From NCBI RefSeq assembly GCF_000972845.2, contig NC_040027.1, positions 12,453,760 through 12,517,759 of the forward strand: a DNA stretch of 64,000 nt. The letters run 5' to 3'. Of the stretch, positions 34,137 through 46,910 are shown one piece after another. Both the position numbers and the translations under genes were made by a program. The stretch comes from Larimichthys crocea (lineage: Eukaryota > Chordata > Actinopteri > Sciaenidae). How positions within the stretch are numbered: the first letter of the stretch is position 1; each line of letters starts with the position of its first letter. The notes under the pieces are model-generated. The model did no database searches. It was given only the letters and a program-made list of their open reading frames with translations, and had not been told where the DNA came from.

Positions 34137-34480
34137 TAAAGCCAATGTGGAAGTGCTAAAAACTGCAGTTCCTCAAACGTCCACTTGAGGCTGGCTCCAG
34201 AATGAGTCAGTCTCCATAAGTCCCCATGTTCAAATGTCCAACTTCACAGCAGAAATAAACATGTTTACAGCCTGGTACAAAAAACTGTTTTGGTCTCTAT
34301 AGATAATTTCCCCGTTCATGACAACTGTACTGAGGCTGAATCTTCATATAACTCACCTGTTTAAATTATATTAAGGCTTAAAGTTATGTATAATGCATGT
34401 TTGTTTCTTCAGGTGGCGGTATGACAAAACCAGCGATCTGTGGCTATCCTTGGGTTACAAAAATGGCCCATTTCAACAGG
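34137..34480 (-). mobile_element. Dispersed element family B, copy 2 (inverted relative to copy 1)
   Basis: Exact or near-exact reverse complement landmarks of the 31.4-31.8 kb copy: GCAGTTCCTCAAACGTCCAC, CAACTTCACAGCAGAAATAA, ACATGTTTACAGCCTGGTAC, TTTGGTCTCTATAGATAATT, CGTTCATGACAACTGTACTG. It also keeps an end portion reading GGTGTCAATCACCATGG just beyond. The two copies are about 2.3 kb apart head to head. Confidence 0.75.
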
Positions 34481-36719
34481 GTGTCAATCACCATGGTAAC
34501 ATTTGTTGTCCGGGAGCAGGTTTAGTTCATCACATCATCATGGTACTACTGATCGATCATCTCAATGGAAATAATGAGTCATCATTCAGACTGGACCTTG
34601 ACATGACAAAGTGACACATAATGAAGAGTAACCCGGCTTTCAGACTGTGTAGCTGGAAACATGGTGCTTGAAAATGAGACATGAGACATGAGATACAACC
34701 CTGTTTGAGTAACAGATTCATGAATTTCTTTACAAAGCCACTGCATTTAAAGATTTATAATACTCTGAGGCGGTAATTAATTTATCTTTCATCTTGGCAG
34801 TTGGAAGGTAAACTGTAGAAATGTTACAAATCCACAAGGAATGAGTTCTTGCATGTATTTGATTGGCTAAAAATTGAGCTTGCTTCTAATTTTTTAGCCA
34901 GTTTAAGACACAAACAGACTAATTAACAGTGATTGAAGTGGCACATTAATTATGCACAATTAACCACAGTTAAGGGATGATCCATTCATTCTGCTTACTC
35001 TCTATACTCCTAAACATTTTGACCATACTTAAAATGGCCTATATAATAATTCCCACTTCATTCATAGTCTAATTGGTACTTTTAATACTTATTCATTTCT
35101 GATTGGCTGGCAGGAGTCCAATACAATCACATAACACAAAGCATGCAGCTCCTTTCTTTTTCTTGCCGTAAGGCGCCGTGACATAGCACTCAACATGTCC
35201 TGATATCAAAACCTGGAAGTACTGTGGAGAGCTAGACACCTGACTTTCCAGACCTGTGCTCAGACTACAGAGTGGAAAAATACTTGAGAAAATCCATGCT
35301 CCGGTGGAAGGACACTGGTCCCTCCTCACCTTCACACTGACCTCTGTTCACCTCGGAAAGCTGTTGATACTTGAAGCTGCTGGTTTATGGAGAGTGGAAG
35401 CTGCTGACAGGCGGCTCCCCTGAGCGCCGTTAGTGCTGTCAGCAGCCGCTCGGCAGGAAATGCCCAGGCTTCGGGCCTATCAATGGGCCCTTTCAACAGA
35501 CACACACCGGCCCTGTTCATGTCACGTAAACAGAACGTGAGTCACACCTCCCACAAACCAAAATGTACATTCTCAACTCTGTAAACACAACATCCAGTCA
35601 CCAAGTCTGATGTATCTGCACATACATTGTTTTACTGGATGCATTAAGAATTCATAATAATAACAAAAGAAGGATTCTGATTCTGTATGATTAATTTATT
35701 TAAAGTTTATATGACTGTGCCATCTGCATCCGTCCTGTAAGATGAGGATTTACTGTGTCAGATAAACAAACACAGAGTAAAACACACTTCTCACATACAC
35801 AATCTCCTTTGAAATTCATCTCTGCTCATACCTGTATGAAGAATCATCTGGGTAATCATAATGAAGTTAGCGCCGAGTTAAAAATAAGGCAAAGGACGCA
35901 AAGGAATAGAGGATGAATAAGAGCATTAATTGAGAGCCGGCACTAAGGGGGATAGAGGTAGATGAATAAATGGATTTAGAAAGTAAAGGAAAACCACAGC
36001 TCATAATCCCGAAGATGTGTTTTTATTTTATTTATGAGGAGAAATTAACACATTTTCTAACAAGAGGGCTTTGAAGTAAGTGTTGATGAAAGGGGGGGGA
36101 GAAAAGATTGTGTATGTGTGTGTCCGAGTGTGTTTATGAGACGGAGACGAGAGACGGACTGAGATGGAGGAAGAAAGAGAAGGAGGGTAACAGCTGTTTT
36201 TCATCGTTCTGCTTCACGCTCGGTCCATCTTCCTCGTTAGTGGCGACTCGCGCTGCTTTCATCAGGATTTCTCACACGTCTCCGAGTTTAGAAAAGCACT
36301 CTCTACTGTGTGTATGCTTGCATGTGTGTGTGTGTGTCTCCACCTTTTCGTAAGTCACCTTCTAGCTGTCACTCTTATTGCATTTGAGCCAGCTGACATG
36401 ACTCAGACACCAGAGAGCTGCCGTAATGACAGATTCAGGTTCAGATGAAATATTAAATCAAAAACACACAGGTACACTTTGAGTGTTGCATTAATGTGGC
36501 TGACCTGTTATGTTGGCAAACTTAATGATACGAAGCAGAGCTTTTAGATCATCTGATTATCATACTGACTCATCCCCCTGTAGGCTGCGAGCCTTTCACA
36601 TAACCTTGTCTAATCCGACATCAGAAGTGTCAAGCTGCTCACATGAATTCTGGCAAATCAAAAGGCAGAGACTGTGTGTTGAATTCTAAGTAAAAGTTGT
36701 CGCTTCTACTAGAACAAGG
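34481..36719. other. Non-coding sequence, mostly unique
   Basis: Contains GAGACAT repeats near 34676-34692, AT-rich blocks at 34740-35090, and short GT runs near 36109-36122 and 36325-36338. No frame has recognisable features. Confidence 0.5.
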
Positions 36720-36840
36720 TGTTCTCCCCTTCCCTTTTTTCCCCCCCTGTTTCCTGTCAGTCCGGTTCCTTTCTTCCTGTATCTCTCTCCCTCACCCCTC
36801 TCTCCCCGTCTCTCTCTCTCTGCACCCACCTCTCCTTGCC
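36720..36840. repeat. Polypyrimidine-rich tract
   Basis: CCCTTTTTTCCCCCCC-type sequence and CT runs give strong strand asymmetry. The tract could support triplex structures or act as a splice-acceptor tract. Just right of it (36841-36990) is GC-balanced unique sequence with no consensus donor in frame, so no exon is called. Confidence 0.7.
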
Positions 36841-38959
36841 GCTCTGATAAGAAGACAAAAGATAAACAACCCCTCCAGCATCCGCCATCGATCGCTCTGG
36901 GGTAAAGGCTTAATGGCTTGGCTCAAAGTAATAACACTCCTGGAGTTCTCTCAGCTGATGGGAAAGATAGATTCTCTCCCCTTAGCTGCACCTAGAGTTT
37001 GTACGCAGAGGGAGAGTTTGTATGTGGAAGAGAGGGCGAAAGCAGGAGATCAGGACGAAGAAGGGGGAAAAAAGAAATATGCACCTCAAAGAAATACTTA
37101 AATGAACAAAAGGAAACTTCTGCTCTTGAGGCAGGGAGTGTATTGTTAGCAGTGCCCTTCCAGACTGAGGTAGTTTGAGTTCTGCTCCAACACTTGTCAC
37201 TCATCTTGATGAGCTGTCCGCATTGAAATAGCGTCTGGGTCGTGGATGAGGCAGCGTCGTCCCTGGAGCCAATGTTCTTATCTGCCCATGTCCAGTTTAG
37301 CCGTTGTTTTCTTTCTGATCCACAATCCAGCTTACTGCATGTACGGACCCCTCCAAAAAAAAAAGTCCCAAATACTATTAAAAAATCATTTTGTGCAAAC
37401 AAAGAAATTGACACAACAGCCTGATAATGTGAAATGGGATTTCATGGTCACATTGATGCAATGCAATACATCACTGTAATACTATAAAGATGTGTGAAGA
37501 CTCATTACTGAAGACAAGAATAGCATTTAATTCAAAAAGGAACAATTTCCTAAGAGAAATGACTTGGTGGTGCTGTGATAGGACTGAAGTAAATGAGCTG
37601 TTCATTTATCATACAGCGCAGGTTTCAAACGTTTCTCCAATGTTGACTGCTCCTTTTAAAAGGGAGAATTATAATTCAGATGCTATAGTGAGCTCCTGAA
37701 GTCATCCCCGGGCTTCACTGGCTACTGTGAGTCAATGCAATCTCCAGTTAGCATTTCTTTCATTGGTCTTTTTGAAGTCACACCTGATAAATTGCCATGT
37801 ATTGCAATATAAGTTCAAAACTTTTAAATTATGATTTCAACAGAGCAACGTTTAGAAAACTAGGATGGGTAACTTAGTTTCATCCATATTAGCTTTAACT
37901 TGTTTTTACAGCATGCATACACCCAACACGAATTTGTGTTCAATAATCAAAGCTAAATGTCTCACCGCTGCACCCTTTGTATTTATTTGTCTTGCATTGC
38001 CTCTCTGTGTTTAGCTCAGCCTCTAGATGAACTCACCAGCCCTGCGATAGGTGCAAATTTGCATCAATGTGCTCAGGTGAATTCGCAATAACTTTCTTGT
38101 CTTTCGGTTGACTTTGCGTGCAATGATGCCACCCCTAAAATTCGCTCAACAGTCTGTACGAACACACATTTAGACTTATGGGAAATTGGGTTTGTTAAAA
38201 TTATTATTAAAACATATTGAATAAACAGTGATTTTTTACCAAAAGATTGACTCTCTTTTTTTGCTAAACTGTGAAGACGAGCTCAGAAAGAAAAGAAAGG
38301 TAAAAACCGCTTTTACAGCAGGTCCCATCCTCTTTTACACCTCTGTCTTTTAGATTGGTTTCCTTCAACATTGGCTCTGACACTTTCTATTGCTTAGCCC
38401 CCCAGACTCTCCCACGAGACAGTGACTGCTGCTCTCCCCCTAGTCGACAGCAGCAGCTTTCTCTACTCTGGAGTATTTAAAACATTTACTGGGGTCCCAA
38501 CTTACTGCAAACATGTGTCAGAGTCTATCATTCTCACATCACAATTCCCAGGTGCTGGTCTAGACTTAGAACTGGACCAGGAGCATTGACAGTGTCTTCT
38601 TTGGTCTACACTCAGAACAGCAGAAAAGCCCAGTTACACAAAGTTTTGATAATTCAGACAATTAGGCAACTAATTAGCCACTCAGGCATTACAGTGACTT
38701 ATTAGATTCAATGGTGTCAGAGACTGAAACAGTGTCATCCTCAAACTAAAAATAATTTGCACTTTGGGTGACTTCAGTAAGTCATGTAGGTTTACAGAGC
38801 TGCCACACTCTCAAATTCAAACTAATCTGCTTAGATTTGTTTTTACTGAAACAAGGTTTACACAATCTCAGTCGTTCACGGGGGGTCAAACGCCACGAGT
38901 ATGTTGATGAGGTGACAGTGAACAGAGACAAACCCCCTCTGCTACTGTGGGAACAGGCG
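36841..38959. other. Non-coding sequence
   Basis: The 36697-37101 (plus) and 36992-37414 (minus) frames overlap one another and lack features; the plus one starts in the pyrimidine tract. Poly-A run near 37356-37364. Confidence 0.5.
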
Positions 38960-38979
38960 TGACCTCTGACCCCTGACCT
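38960..38979 (-). promoter_or_regulatory. Triple nuclear-receptor half-site array (two overlapping DR1s)
   Basis: On the plus strand TGACCT-C-TGACCC-C-TGACCT gives three half-sites, each separated by one base. On the minus strand this is AGGTCA-G-GGGTCA-G-AGGTCA. DR1 spacing is the known preference of RXR/RXR, RXR/PPAR, HNF4 and COUP-TF dimers. A three-part perfectly spaced array is unlikely by chance, though a small tandem duplication could create it without function. Confidence 0.4.
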
Positions 38980-41214
38980 CACTGCTGAGGCTCTCTACGG
39001 TTGGCTGTCTCAGCGGCGCTGCGGGCCGACTGATCACAAACACTCACCTTGGGCAGGATGGACTGTGATGGATGGTAGCCCATGAGCCGGGAGGTCAGGC
39101 GAGTCAGCACCCATACGGAGTCAACCAGCTGACCTCACACTGGCGTGTTTATGTGCACGTACGGATGAGTCTCAATGCTTCACGTTACTCCTTTTTAAAT
39201 AAGCAGCTTTGAGACTTTTGTTTGGGCCGAATGATGGACGGGTGGATTGAAAGCTTCGGTCTGCAGGTGTCAGGTGGGTATTGCTTAGCAACAAGCAGAG
39301 ACTGCATACAGCCTCTGCATTATTTTTAATGTTGATTTTGGACTTTAACCAGGGCAAAACTTGTTAATATTCATTTATGAACAAACAGTCATGTTTGTCT
39401 CTATGTGTTCTAATTATTCAGCTGTTCCTCCCGCGGAGCCGCACTGCAGCGGCCCCCGCTCTATGTGCATGGCACCGCGATGATATCTCAAATCTTAATC
39501 TTCAAAGTGAGTCTTTACACTCATGAGAACGTCCCTCGGCGTCAGCCCTGACACCTTTCATCCCCCTTCTGTCACAAGCATGCACGCATATATATTGTAC
39601 ATACGGGGCGGGGGGAGTTACGTAAGTGTTCTGTGATAGATGAGCGATGCACGAGCTGGCTAATATGTCCTATCTCTGGAATCAGCAGGAGGTTGCTTAA
39701 AGATACGTTGATACAGAGATGATGAAGAGGAGTTCAAAGGGAGAAGTTTAATCCGGGGTAATACCCGGTGATTATTACATTATTAGGCAGACTTAATGCA
39801 GATCGAGTCTATGATTTTACAGCTGCAGCCAGGTAGAGGAACAGCTGCTCCTGGGCCCAGAAATGTCTCACATGATAGAGATGGTGCTATGGTTCATTAA
39901 TAACACTTTCATGAAGAGAAAGCAACGGGGCATGTATGTGTGTGTGTGTGTGGCTGCCCTTTTAAAAATCCGTCACCGACAACACCCACACCAGTGGCTG
40001 CAGTCGTCACAGGACCGCTTGATTGCAACTTTGCGGAAAAAACAATGCCCCCCAAAAACTCAGAGGAGTCCACCTTTCATCATGAAGGGCGTCTAGGTAA
40101 TTGCTGATATTTTCAGAGGTAAAATTAGGCAGTAGGCTGCTCTAAAAGCCCTATAAATGGAAGCAGTCCTTTTGTTCTTCCTCCAGAGAGAAAGTCACAC
40201 AGTCAAACAGAGAAAGCAGATGAATCGGTTTTACTGCCAGTGAAAAGGCTTTCACAGGGGCCTTTTAACAAACTCTCATTGACGGCTTTCTGTCGTGCAG
40301 CCATCGGTTTGCAGGAGCTCACTGAGATACTTTTTAGCTACAGTGATCTTAGCTTTGCTCTCTGTGTACTGCACATTATGTTTCGACTTCAACTTACAAA
40401 TGCCTTTCAGAGGACTGGCTCATGAAATCAAAGCTACCCTCGGTCCTCGTCTCCTGGCTGGCAGAGGAGTGGTTCAGTTTTGGAGAAAGTCACTGGAGTT
40501 AATTATGAAAAAGGTCTGTACTGTGTTTGGAGGAGAGACAGCAGGCCAACAAGACATTGTTAAGATAAAAGCATGGGGAAAAGAGCAGGCATAAAACTAG
40601 ACAGAGAGACAAGCAGACAGAACAGAGATGTTTCTTTTTTTTCCCAACCCGCAGTGTAGCAGAAACAATCAAAGACTCACTGTAAGAGGAGCCAGAACTG
40701 AAATATCGTGCTGAGCAAAAAAAAAAAAAAGAAAAGTCTTTGGATGAAGCAAAGTGCAGAGAGAGAGAGAAAAAATACAACTGACTGACTCAAGTAAATT
40801 AGATTTTTTCTCTCATCTGACGGCCAATTAAGTGTCAATACTACTCGCCGGGCGCACAGTCGGGTTGTACAGTTTAACGTCTTGTTCTGTCGACACACTT
40901 TCGATGAATGGTTGCGGTTTGTGACAGACATGTTTCCTATGGCTGCTTCACGACAAAAGCTACATTATTCTGTAGTTGAATTCTTCCAAACTAAAGCAGT
41001 ATGCCCCGTTTGACTCAGCACAGAGAGTGTGCATTTCCCTGTAAACTCCTCAAGCGGGGGTAAACAATCTGCATCCAGCAGGGGAATGGCGGACTCCGCC
41101 ACTGCCAAAATAAAAAAAGGCAAAACTTTAAATTAAATTGAATTAAATGACTGAATATGAATGCGTACTGCAGAATTAATGCCATGAATAGTATCAAAAA
41201 CAAAGTTTGCTTTC
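38980..41214. other. Non-coding sequence, some regulatory-looking stretches
   Basis: GC-rich patches at 38985-39130 and 39425-39480; TTACGTAA palindrome at 39618-39625. The segment GGGGTAATACCCGG...TGATTATTACATTATTA near 39755-39784 has the texture of constrained DNA. Poly-A near 40717-40730. No gene supported. Confidence 0.5.
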
Positions 41215-41296
41215 ATAAAAACTTTGCCAGAGACCAAAAATGTTGGTCAATACTGATAAAAACTTTGCCAGAGACCAAAAATGTTGGTCAATACTG
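41215..41296. repeat. Perfect 41-bp tandem duplication
   Basis: The unit beginning ATAAAAACTTTGCCAGAGAC and ending TGGTCAATACTG occurs at 41215-41255 and again, identically, at 41256-41296. With no mismatches the duplication is recent or under gene conversion. It could also be an assembly artefact. Confidence 0.95.
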
Positions 41297-42018
41297 AGAA
41301 TATACATATGTCTTTTATTCAAAGGCAGGACAACATGTCCTGATATTGGGGGAAAAAAGTGATGATAGAGGCGCAAATCTTCAAAAACACAAATATGCAT
41401 TGCTCCGGTAACAAATTGTTAACAGGACAAAACTAAAACTTTTGTATAATAAGACAAATCTGAATGATTCATGAGTGGAAAAAGATAAAGAATGAGCAAT
41501 CGAGCACTGAATGATTTTATATTCAGCTTCTTCTTCAAGAAAAAAAGTATGTTTATGCTAAAGAGGCCTGTGGTAGAAATTTGAAAGTGTTCAGTGAACA
41601 TCAGCACATATTCACAAGAACTCTCACACATTCACACACATGTACGCCAGTCCTGAAGCACCAGGAGAATAATCTGCAGTTCAAGGGTCTGACTTGGATC
41701 AGAGGTCACATATTGAGTCTGTCCTCGCAGCGACGTTCATCTCTGACACCTTTGAAGAAGAGTCGTATATCATGGTGGGGAGTCCTGCGTGTCAAACGAA
41801 GACCTTGTGTAACAAGGACCATCCTTCCTGTTTATGTCTGTTTATGTGTGAGGGGGTGGACATCAGCATCCTCAATCTCCTTCCCACATCCTGGATCATT
41901 TCACCATGGTACGGGTGTTTTTTTTGTCTCTCCTCATGCTCCTAAATAAAACGTTTCATAAGTGTTTGTGTCTGTTGCACACCATCATGTTTGCATCCTT
42001 AAAAGGTTCAGTGAAATG
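41297..42018. other. Non-coding sequence
   Basis: Two overlapping plus frames (41581-41949 and 41694-41945) share the same DNA without recognisable domains. Confidence 0.5.
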
Positions 42019-42176
42019 TGGTGGTGTTTAGCTCAGGCCCAGTCCTTGCTGCGGAAGACCAGCGTTCGAATCCGACCTGTGGCTCTTTCCCGCATGTCAT
42101 TCCCCGTCTCTTTCTCTCCCCACATTTCCTGTCACTCTTCAGCTGTCTCTATCAAAATAAAGCTTAAAAAAGGTAA
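42019..42176 (+). mobile_element. tRNA-derived SINE related to family B
   Basis: Starts near GTGGTGGTGTTTAGCTCAGG, with GTTCGAATCC (B-box) at 42064-42073. The SINE body follows: GGCTCTTTCCCGCATGTCAT, TCCCCGTCTCTTTCTCTCCC, TCTTCAGCTGTCTCTATC, AATAAAGCTT and an A-rich 3' end. This is the typical order for this fish SINE. Both promoter boxes look intact enough to recognise. Confidence 0.8.
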
Positions 42177-45100
42177 AAGAGGAGATAGATGTGCATATTT
42201 GTGCTTTAGAAATAGGTTTAATCGTGAAAAACATCTTGGGCTGATGTATGATCATTCATCTTGTTTTTGTTTTTAATTTGATTCTGCTTTGTGCATCATA
42301 ATTGACTTCACTAACAATCTTTCTATTAACCAAGTGTGTTAGTTACCTAACTATACCTTAACCTTGCCTAACATTAACTCCAGATATCGTAGAAAGCAAG
42401 AATTGTAAAACTGGATGCATTGGATGGAAACCAGATCAAATCTTTGCAGGTTTTAACTGAAAATTAGATTTTCTCCACACCAATCACTAGTCTGATAACC
42501 ATGGATGATAGAGTTGTACATCAACAGTAATGCTGCTATATCCACTGTAGCCATGAGCATGAATAAAATACTTACATCACCTATTTAACACAAAAACTAT
42601 TTGTCCTTGATATATATATTTCATAATATCTGTCTTTATACTCTCGCGAGCAGCTTCCTATAGGTGCGTAAGTTTGGAGGAGCTTGCATTGTGCAGTCGT
42701 CACCACTCACTGTTTGAAACAATAAACTCTCAGCCGTCAAATTATTGATTCTTTCTCTCGTACTCTGTTGCACTCGTGGTAAATAAAAAGCTTTTTTATT
42801 CCTCTGAGTGCCTCAGCACACTTTCCTTTTCCTCGTCTCCTTCTCCTCCGTGCAGCACAACATGATCCCATGATAACGCACAACAATAATGATGGAGTAA
42901 AGACCTTCCTTCAGCGCCCTATTTTCAGCTGCTTGATCTATGACACTCGTTTGCAGTTGTACAGCTTTCTACCATTTTCTGATGGATGAGACACGGATTC
43001 AGATATTGCCTTCCTCCCGTCCACAGTTGACATTTCTTTACCCCTCCTCATTTCATTTCTTTCCCCTCATTCTCGTCCGTTCATCTCTTCTGTGCTCCTT
43101 TACAGTTTCTCCTTCCCTCAGAGCTTTTCCTCTATCTCTTTATGCTCTCTCTGTCCCTCCCTCTCAGTGACTTTGTGGATTTTTGCATCTCTGTTACGTA
43201 ATGCCACTCAGGGGACGAGGGCACTCCAATCAATACTTCAAACATCCTGGCCCCTGGAGGACTCGCTTCAAATGCCACGTGACAACATGACAGGATGACA
43301 TTTGAAGAAGGAAGGGGGGGGAGAGAGAGAGAAAGAGAGAGACGGTCCCCGAAATACCTACTGCTACCAGCGGTGCTCTGACTTAAGGGGGGGTGGATAT
43401 GACTGGGAGGAAAAAAAGAGAACGAGAACGCGGATGAGAGAAGAAGAAATTTAGGAAAAGTACGGATAATGGCAAGATAAAAACACGCTCGCTTGGGGAC
43501 ACAAGCCCAGGGTGATTCATGTGTCTAACTGAGATAAAAGCCAGACGAATAAATAGAAATAGAATTATTCATACTGTGGGGCAGCACGAACTTGATTTTC
43601 AAAAAGATAGCAAAGTGGCACACACTTTGTTTGGCAAAACACAGCTTTAGGGACAAGTGTGCACATCCCCCTCTGCACCACAGATCCTAGTGAGTGTCTG
43701 GCTGGATGAGGATTTACATATACAGAAACACATATATATGTATAAGTGATAATAACTGCCTACAGCCTGAAGAAACCACTGTTGTCCGGTATTACTGTTG
43801 ATGTTTAATTCTCCCTCGGGCCTGAGCGAGCGTCATCCCAGTGACGAGCCCTTCATCTGGGACTCACTCTGTGCTCCCAGCCCGGAGGAAAGGGAAGACT
43901 CTGGACTCCATAAATCTCCCACTGCTGCCTAGCTCGTGCTATTTCAGGCCTAAGTGGCCACAGAGACCTGACTGTGAATGTGCATTGTCTTCGTATAAGT
44001 CTATATTTATTTGAACCACCCCCCCTGTGAAGGCACAGTGTCCTCCACTCAGGGTTAATCAAGTGAATCAAACATTGTTGCTGTGTTTGCGTTGGAGGAC
44101 GAAGAGATGGAGACAGAGAGAGTGAAGAAAAATACATGGAGGCTGTCTCATCCATGCATAGAGTTATTACAGTAATACGTTTAACTGATATTTATTACGC
44201 TAAAGCAGAGAGAGGCCTTTTGTGCTTCAGCTTAAACGTCATGATAATTATACGATAACAGATCGCTGGTGCAGTCAAGCAGAGGAAGTAGGAGGAGCTC
44301 ACGTGTGCACATGTCACGCGTGTGAGGCATCACAAGGTGTACGGTGTGAGGAAGATATGTAATTTGTGTGGAAATCAGTGCTGGAATAAAAGATGCTTGC
44401 AGGTTTTTTTGCAGTGAGGATGACTTGACTGGTTTATTTCAGGAGAGCACAACCTGTGTGTGTGTCTCTTTCTGTTCTTTGGTGCCAGTGTGTTTCAGAT
44501 TCAGACCTCCTTGTTCTGTCTGCAGGCATGACCTGAATCTCTCAGCCTCTGGACAGGGATTTTGAAAACAGTTATGTCCCCAATGTTCTAGATCATCCTG
44601 ACAGAGGATGTTTACAAGACCAGAACAGTAGTGTACTGGGTCACAGCACCTGGGTGACTGCGTGCATTTTTTCTGAAGGTAACATCAGTAATTATGATAA
44701 TAGTAAGTGAGTTGATTGAGATTTCTGGAGTCATCTGAGTTATAAGGCACATAGGGACAAAACTGACAGCTGCTCTGGGCCCAGGTTCACTGATTGGCCA
44801 TTATTTTGTGCTATTTTGGTAAAAATAAGCTTGGCACGGCACATTGGCCAAGACTAAAATAGCTCAACATCTAATGGGTGCACTGACTGCATTGGTGGAT
44901 TGTACCAATAAGGTTTGGTACACGCATTCACGATGTCCAGATGATTAATCATACTACCTTTGACTTTTTAAATCAGCCTCAACTGTATTTTGCCATTATG
45001 TGAGCATGCAAAAACTAACATGAGAACAGTGTTAAAGATCGATGAAAACTCAGATGTTATTCAAATAAATGGACCACTTTCACATCTTCACACATAACAC

Positions 45101-46499
45101 TACATATGATATTAAATCGCACATTACTTCACATTTCTTCTTACACCACCCTCATCCTCAAAATACCCATCTCTTAGCTTCCATGCTCACAGAACGATAA
45201 CGTTGATTCCACCTAGAGTAAAATCTGATGCTGAACCTCAACTTTCATCCGTCTCTGAGTTTGATTTTCTTTAATGCGAGCATTACATCTTGTCAGCTAT
45301 AGAGCCAACTTAACTTTAGGTGTCTTGTAGCTCATGTTGTGGATATTCTTAGATAAATTCACATCTGATTACTAACTAACTTTTGGTGGGATCTATATTG
45401 TATTAATTGTAATTTAAACCTTAATAACCTTTCGTTCTGTGTTAGAGTCACTGTCTCTCTAGTTTCTTTGTGCTAAAACTAATTCTGTAAATCACTGAAA
45501 TAATGCAGTTAAATGAACAACTTGTTCAGATTTATGATTCATGAGTTACTCACATCAAGACGTTCCCATAAAAAGAACCTTTGAACATTAAATTGCGAGA
45601 GCATTTGACATAATAACAGTAACCACAGCAGGGCTGCCATTTCTAGAACTGTTAATGGAGCAATTTTATCCTACTTCCATAAATGCCACGGTGTGGTCAT
45701 GGTAGGCAGAGACTTTCAGGTCCTTTAAAAGCTTGTGTGGGCGAGAATAAAAAGAGTAGAGAAAGTGAAGAAAGTCTTGATTGCTTATGCAATGTTCCGA
45801 ACACGTACAGTTACACAACACAACTTTTTAAGTTATAGTATTATGTGCAGTATATAATGTCTGTAGATCGCATGCACTAAATCCAATTCTTTGGTCTGAT
45901 GCTGCGGTGTGGGGAAGCTTCGGTAGGGAATCCGCATGATGGACCCCCCCTGACGGGTGGTTGAGATGTGGTCCAGCTCCTGAAATTAAACTTTAAGCTC
46001 CAAATCTTAGAATTCTGAGGGCAGTAAACACTCAGTTTGCTTACAGCTTACAGCCAAACTCAAAAAGATGTAACAGAAGTCCATTAACACTCACTGAAAT
46101 CATCTGATTTCATGCTGCACACGGCATCTACACGACAGCAGGGCACAGTAAAGTTTGTTAAGTTGCTGAGAAGTTGGAGGTGTGCAGTCTGTCAACTGCA
46201 GCTGCTTGTCTGCTGTAACAGCTCGCTGACTGTTCCTCCTTGTTACATTACACCTGGCGGCGTTAGGAACTGTCAAAAAAAATGTTGAAAGTCGATTGCT
46301 GTCTTGTTGTGCAGATACATTCCAGATGAAGGAACGCGGTCAGCGCTAACCTCGGTCACGAATCTTCTGCATTTTCTATGATTGCTTCACGATATAAGCG
46401 GTGCATGTAAGAAATGTTTGGTTCAGTTCAGCAGTAACCTGATCCAGCTCTGTTTCTGTTATGATGAGGATGTCTGCCTCCTAGTTACCAGTTTCTCCC
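42177..46499. other. Non-coding sequence, mostly unique
   Basis: Includes a G-run and GA-rich tract at 43313-43343, and TTACGTAA at 43194-43201 (PAR-bZIP/C-EBP type). Featureless frames are at 42940-43170 (pyrimidine-rich) and 43853-44155 (minus). No gene or named repeat supported. Confidence 0.5.
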
Positions 46500-46910
46500 T
46501 TTCCTTGTCTGTCTGTCTTTTGTCTTCTCTCCCTGTTTTCTCTTACTTTTCAGTTTCTACGTGTGTGATCACTTCACCACCTATTGCTCATTATCTAATC
46601 AACCTGATCCTGCCAGATACTTTAGTAACCGCCTCGGTAACACACGCTTCGGCCAAACTCAGAGAATTTTTCTGAACTTTTTTGTCAGCTTGTTGCTAAT
46701 TTTTGCTCTGCCTGCACTCCTGAACATCGCCCTGTCTTCTACCTGCCACACTCAGCTCTGTCTTGTCTTTGTTTCCATTCTGGTCCTTGCCACGTAGTCA
46801 CCAGCCACCGGGTTCCTCCTCTCACCTGGATCTCCACCTGCCCTTGCATATTCAACTTCTGTTTTAAAATAAACTAGTAAACTATGCAGCACGGGGATCC
46901 AGCAACAACA
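46500..46910 (+). mobile_element. LTR-like or retroelement 3'-end-like segment
   Basis: Pyrimidine-rich sequence passes into CACCTGGATCTCCACCTGCC and a polyadenylation-type AAAATAAACTAG near 46866-46876. AGTAAACTATGCAGCACGGG follows. This pattern is common at the R-U5 part of fish LTRs. No reciprocal terminus or target duplication is evident. The 78- to 97-codon frames here encode Ser/Leu-rich low-complexity sequence. Confidence 0.3.

Noticed and set aside
46382..46797. Membrane protein encoded by hydrophobic overlapping frames
   Set aside because: Hydrophobicity comes from a T/C-rich strand, the two frames overlap in different registers, and the area looks LTR-like.
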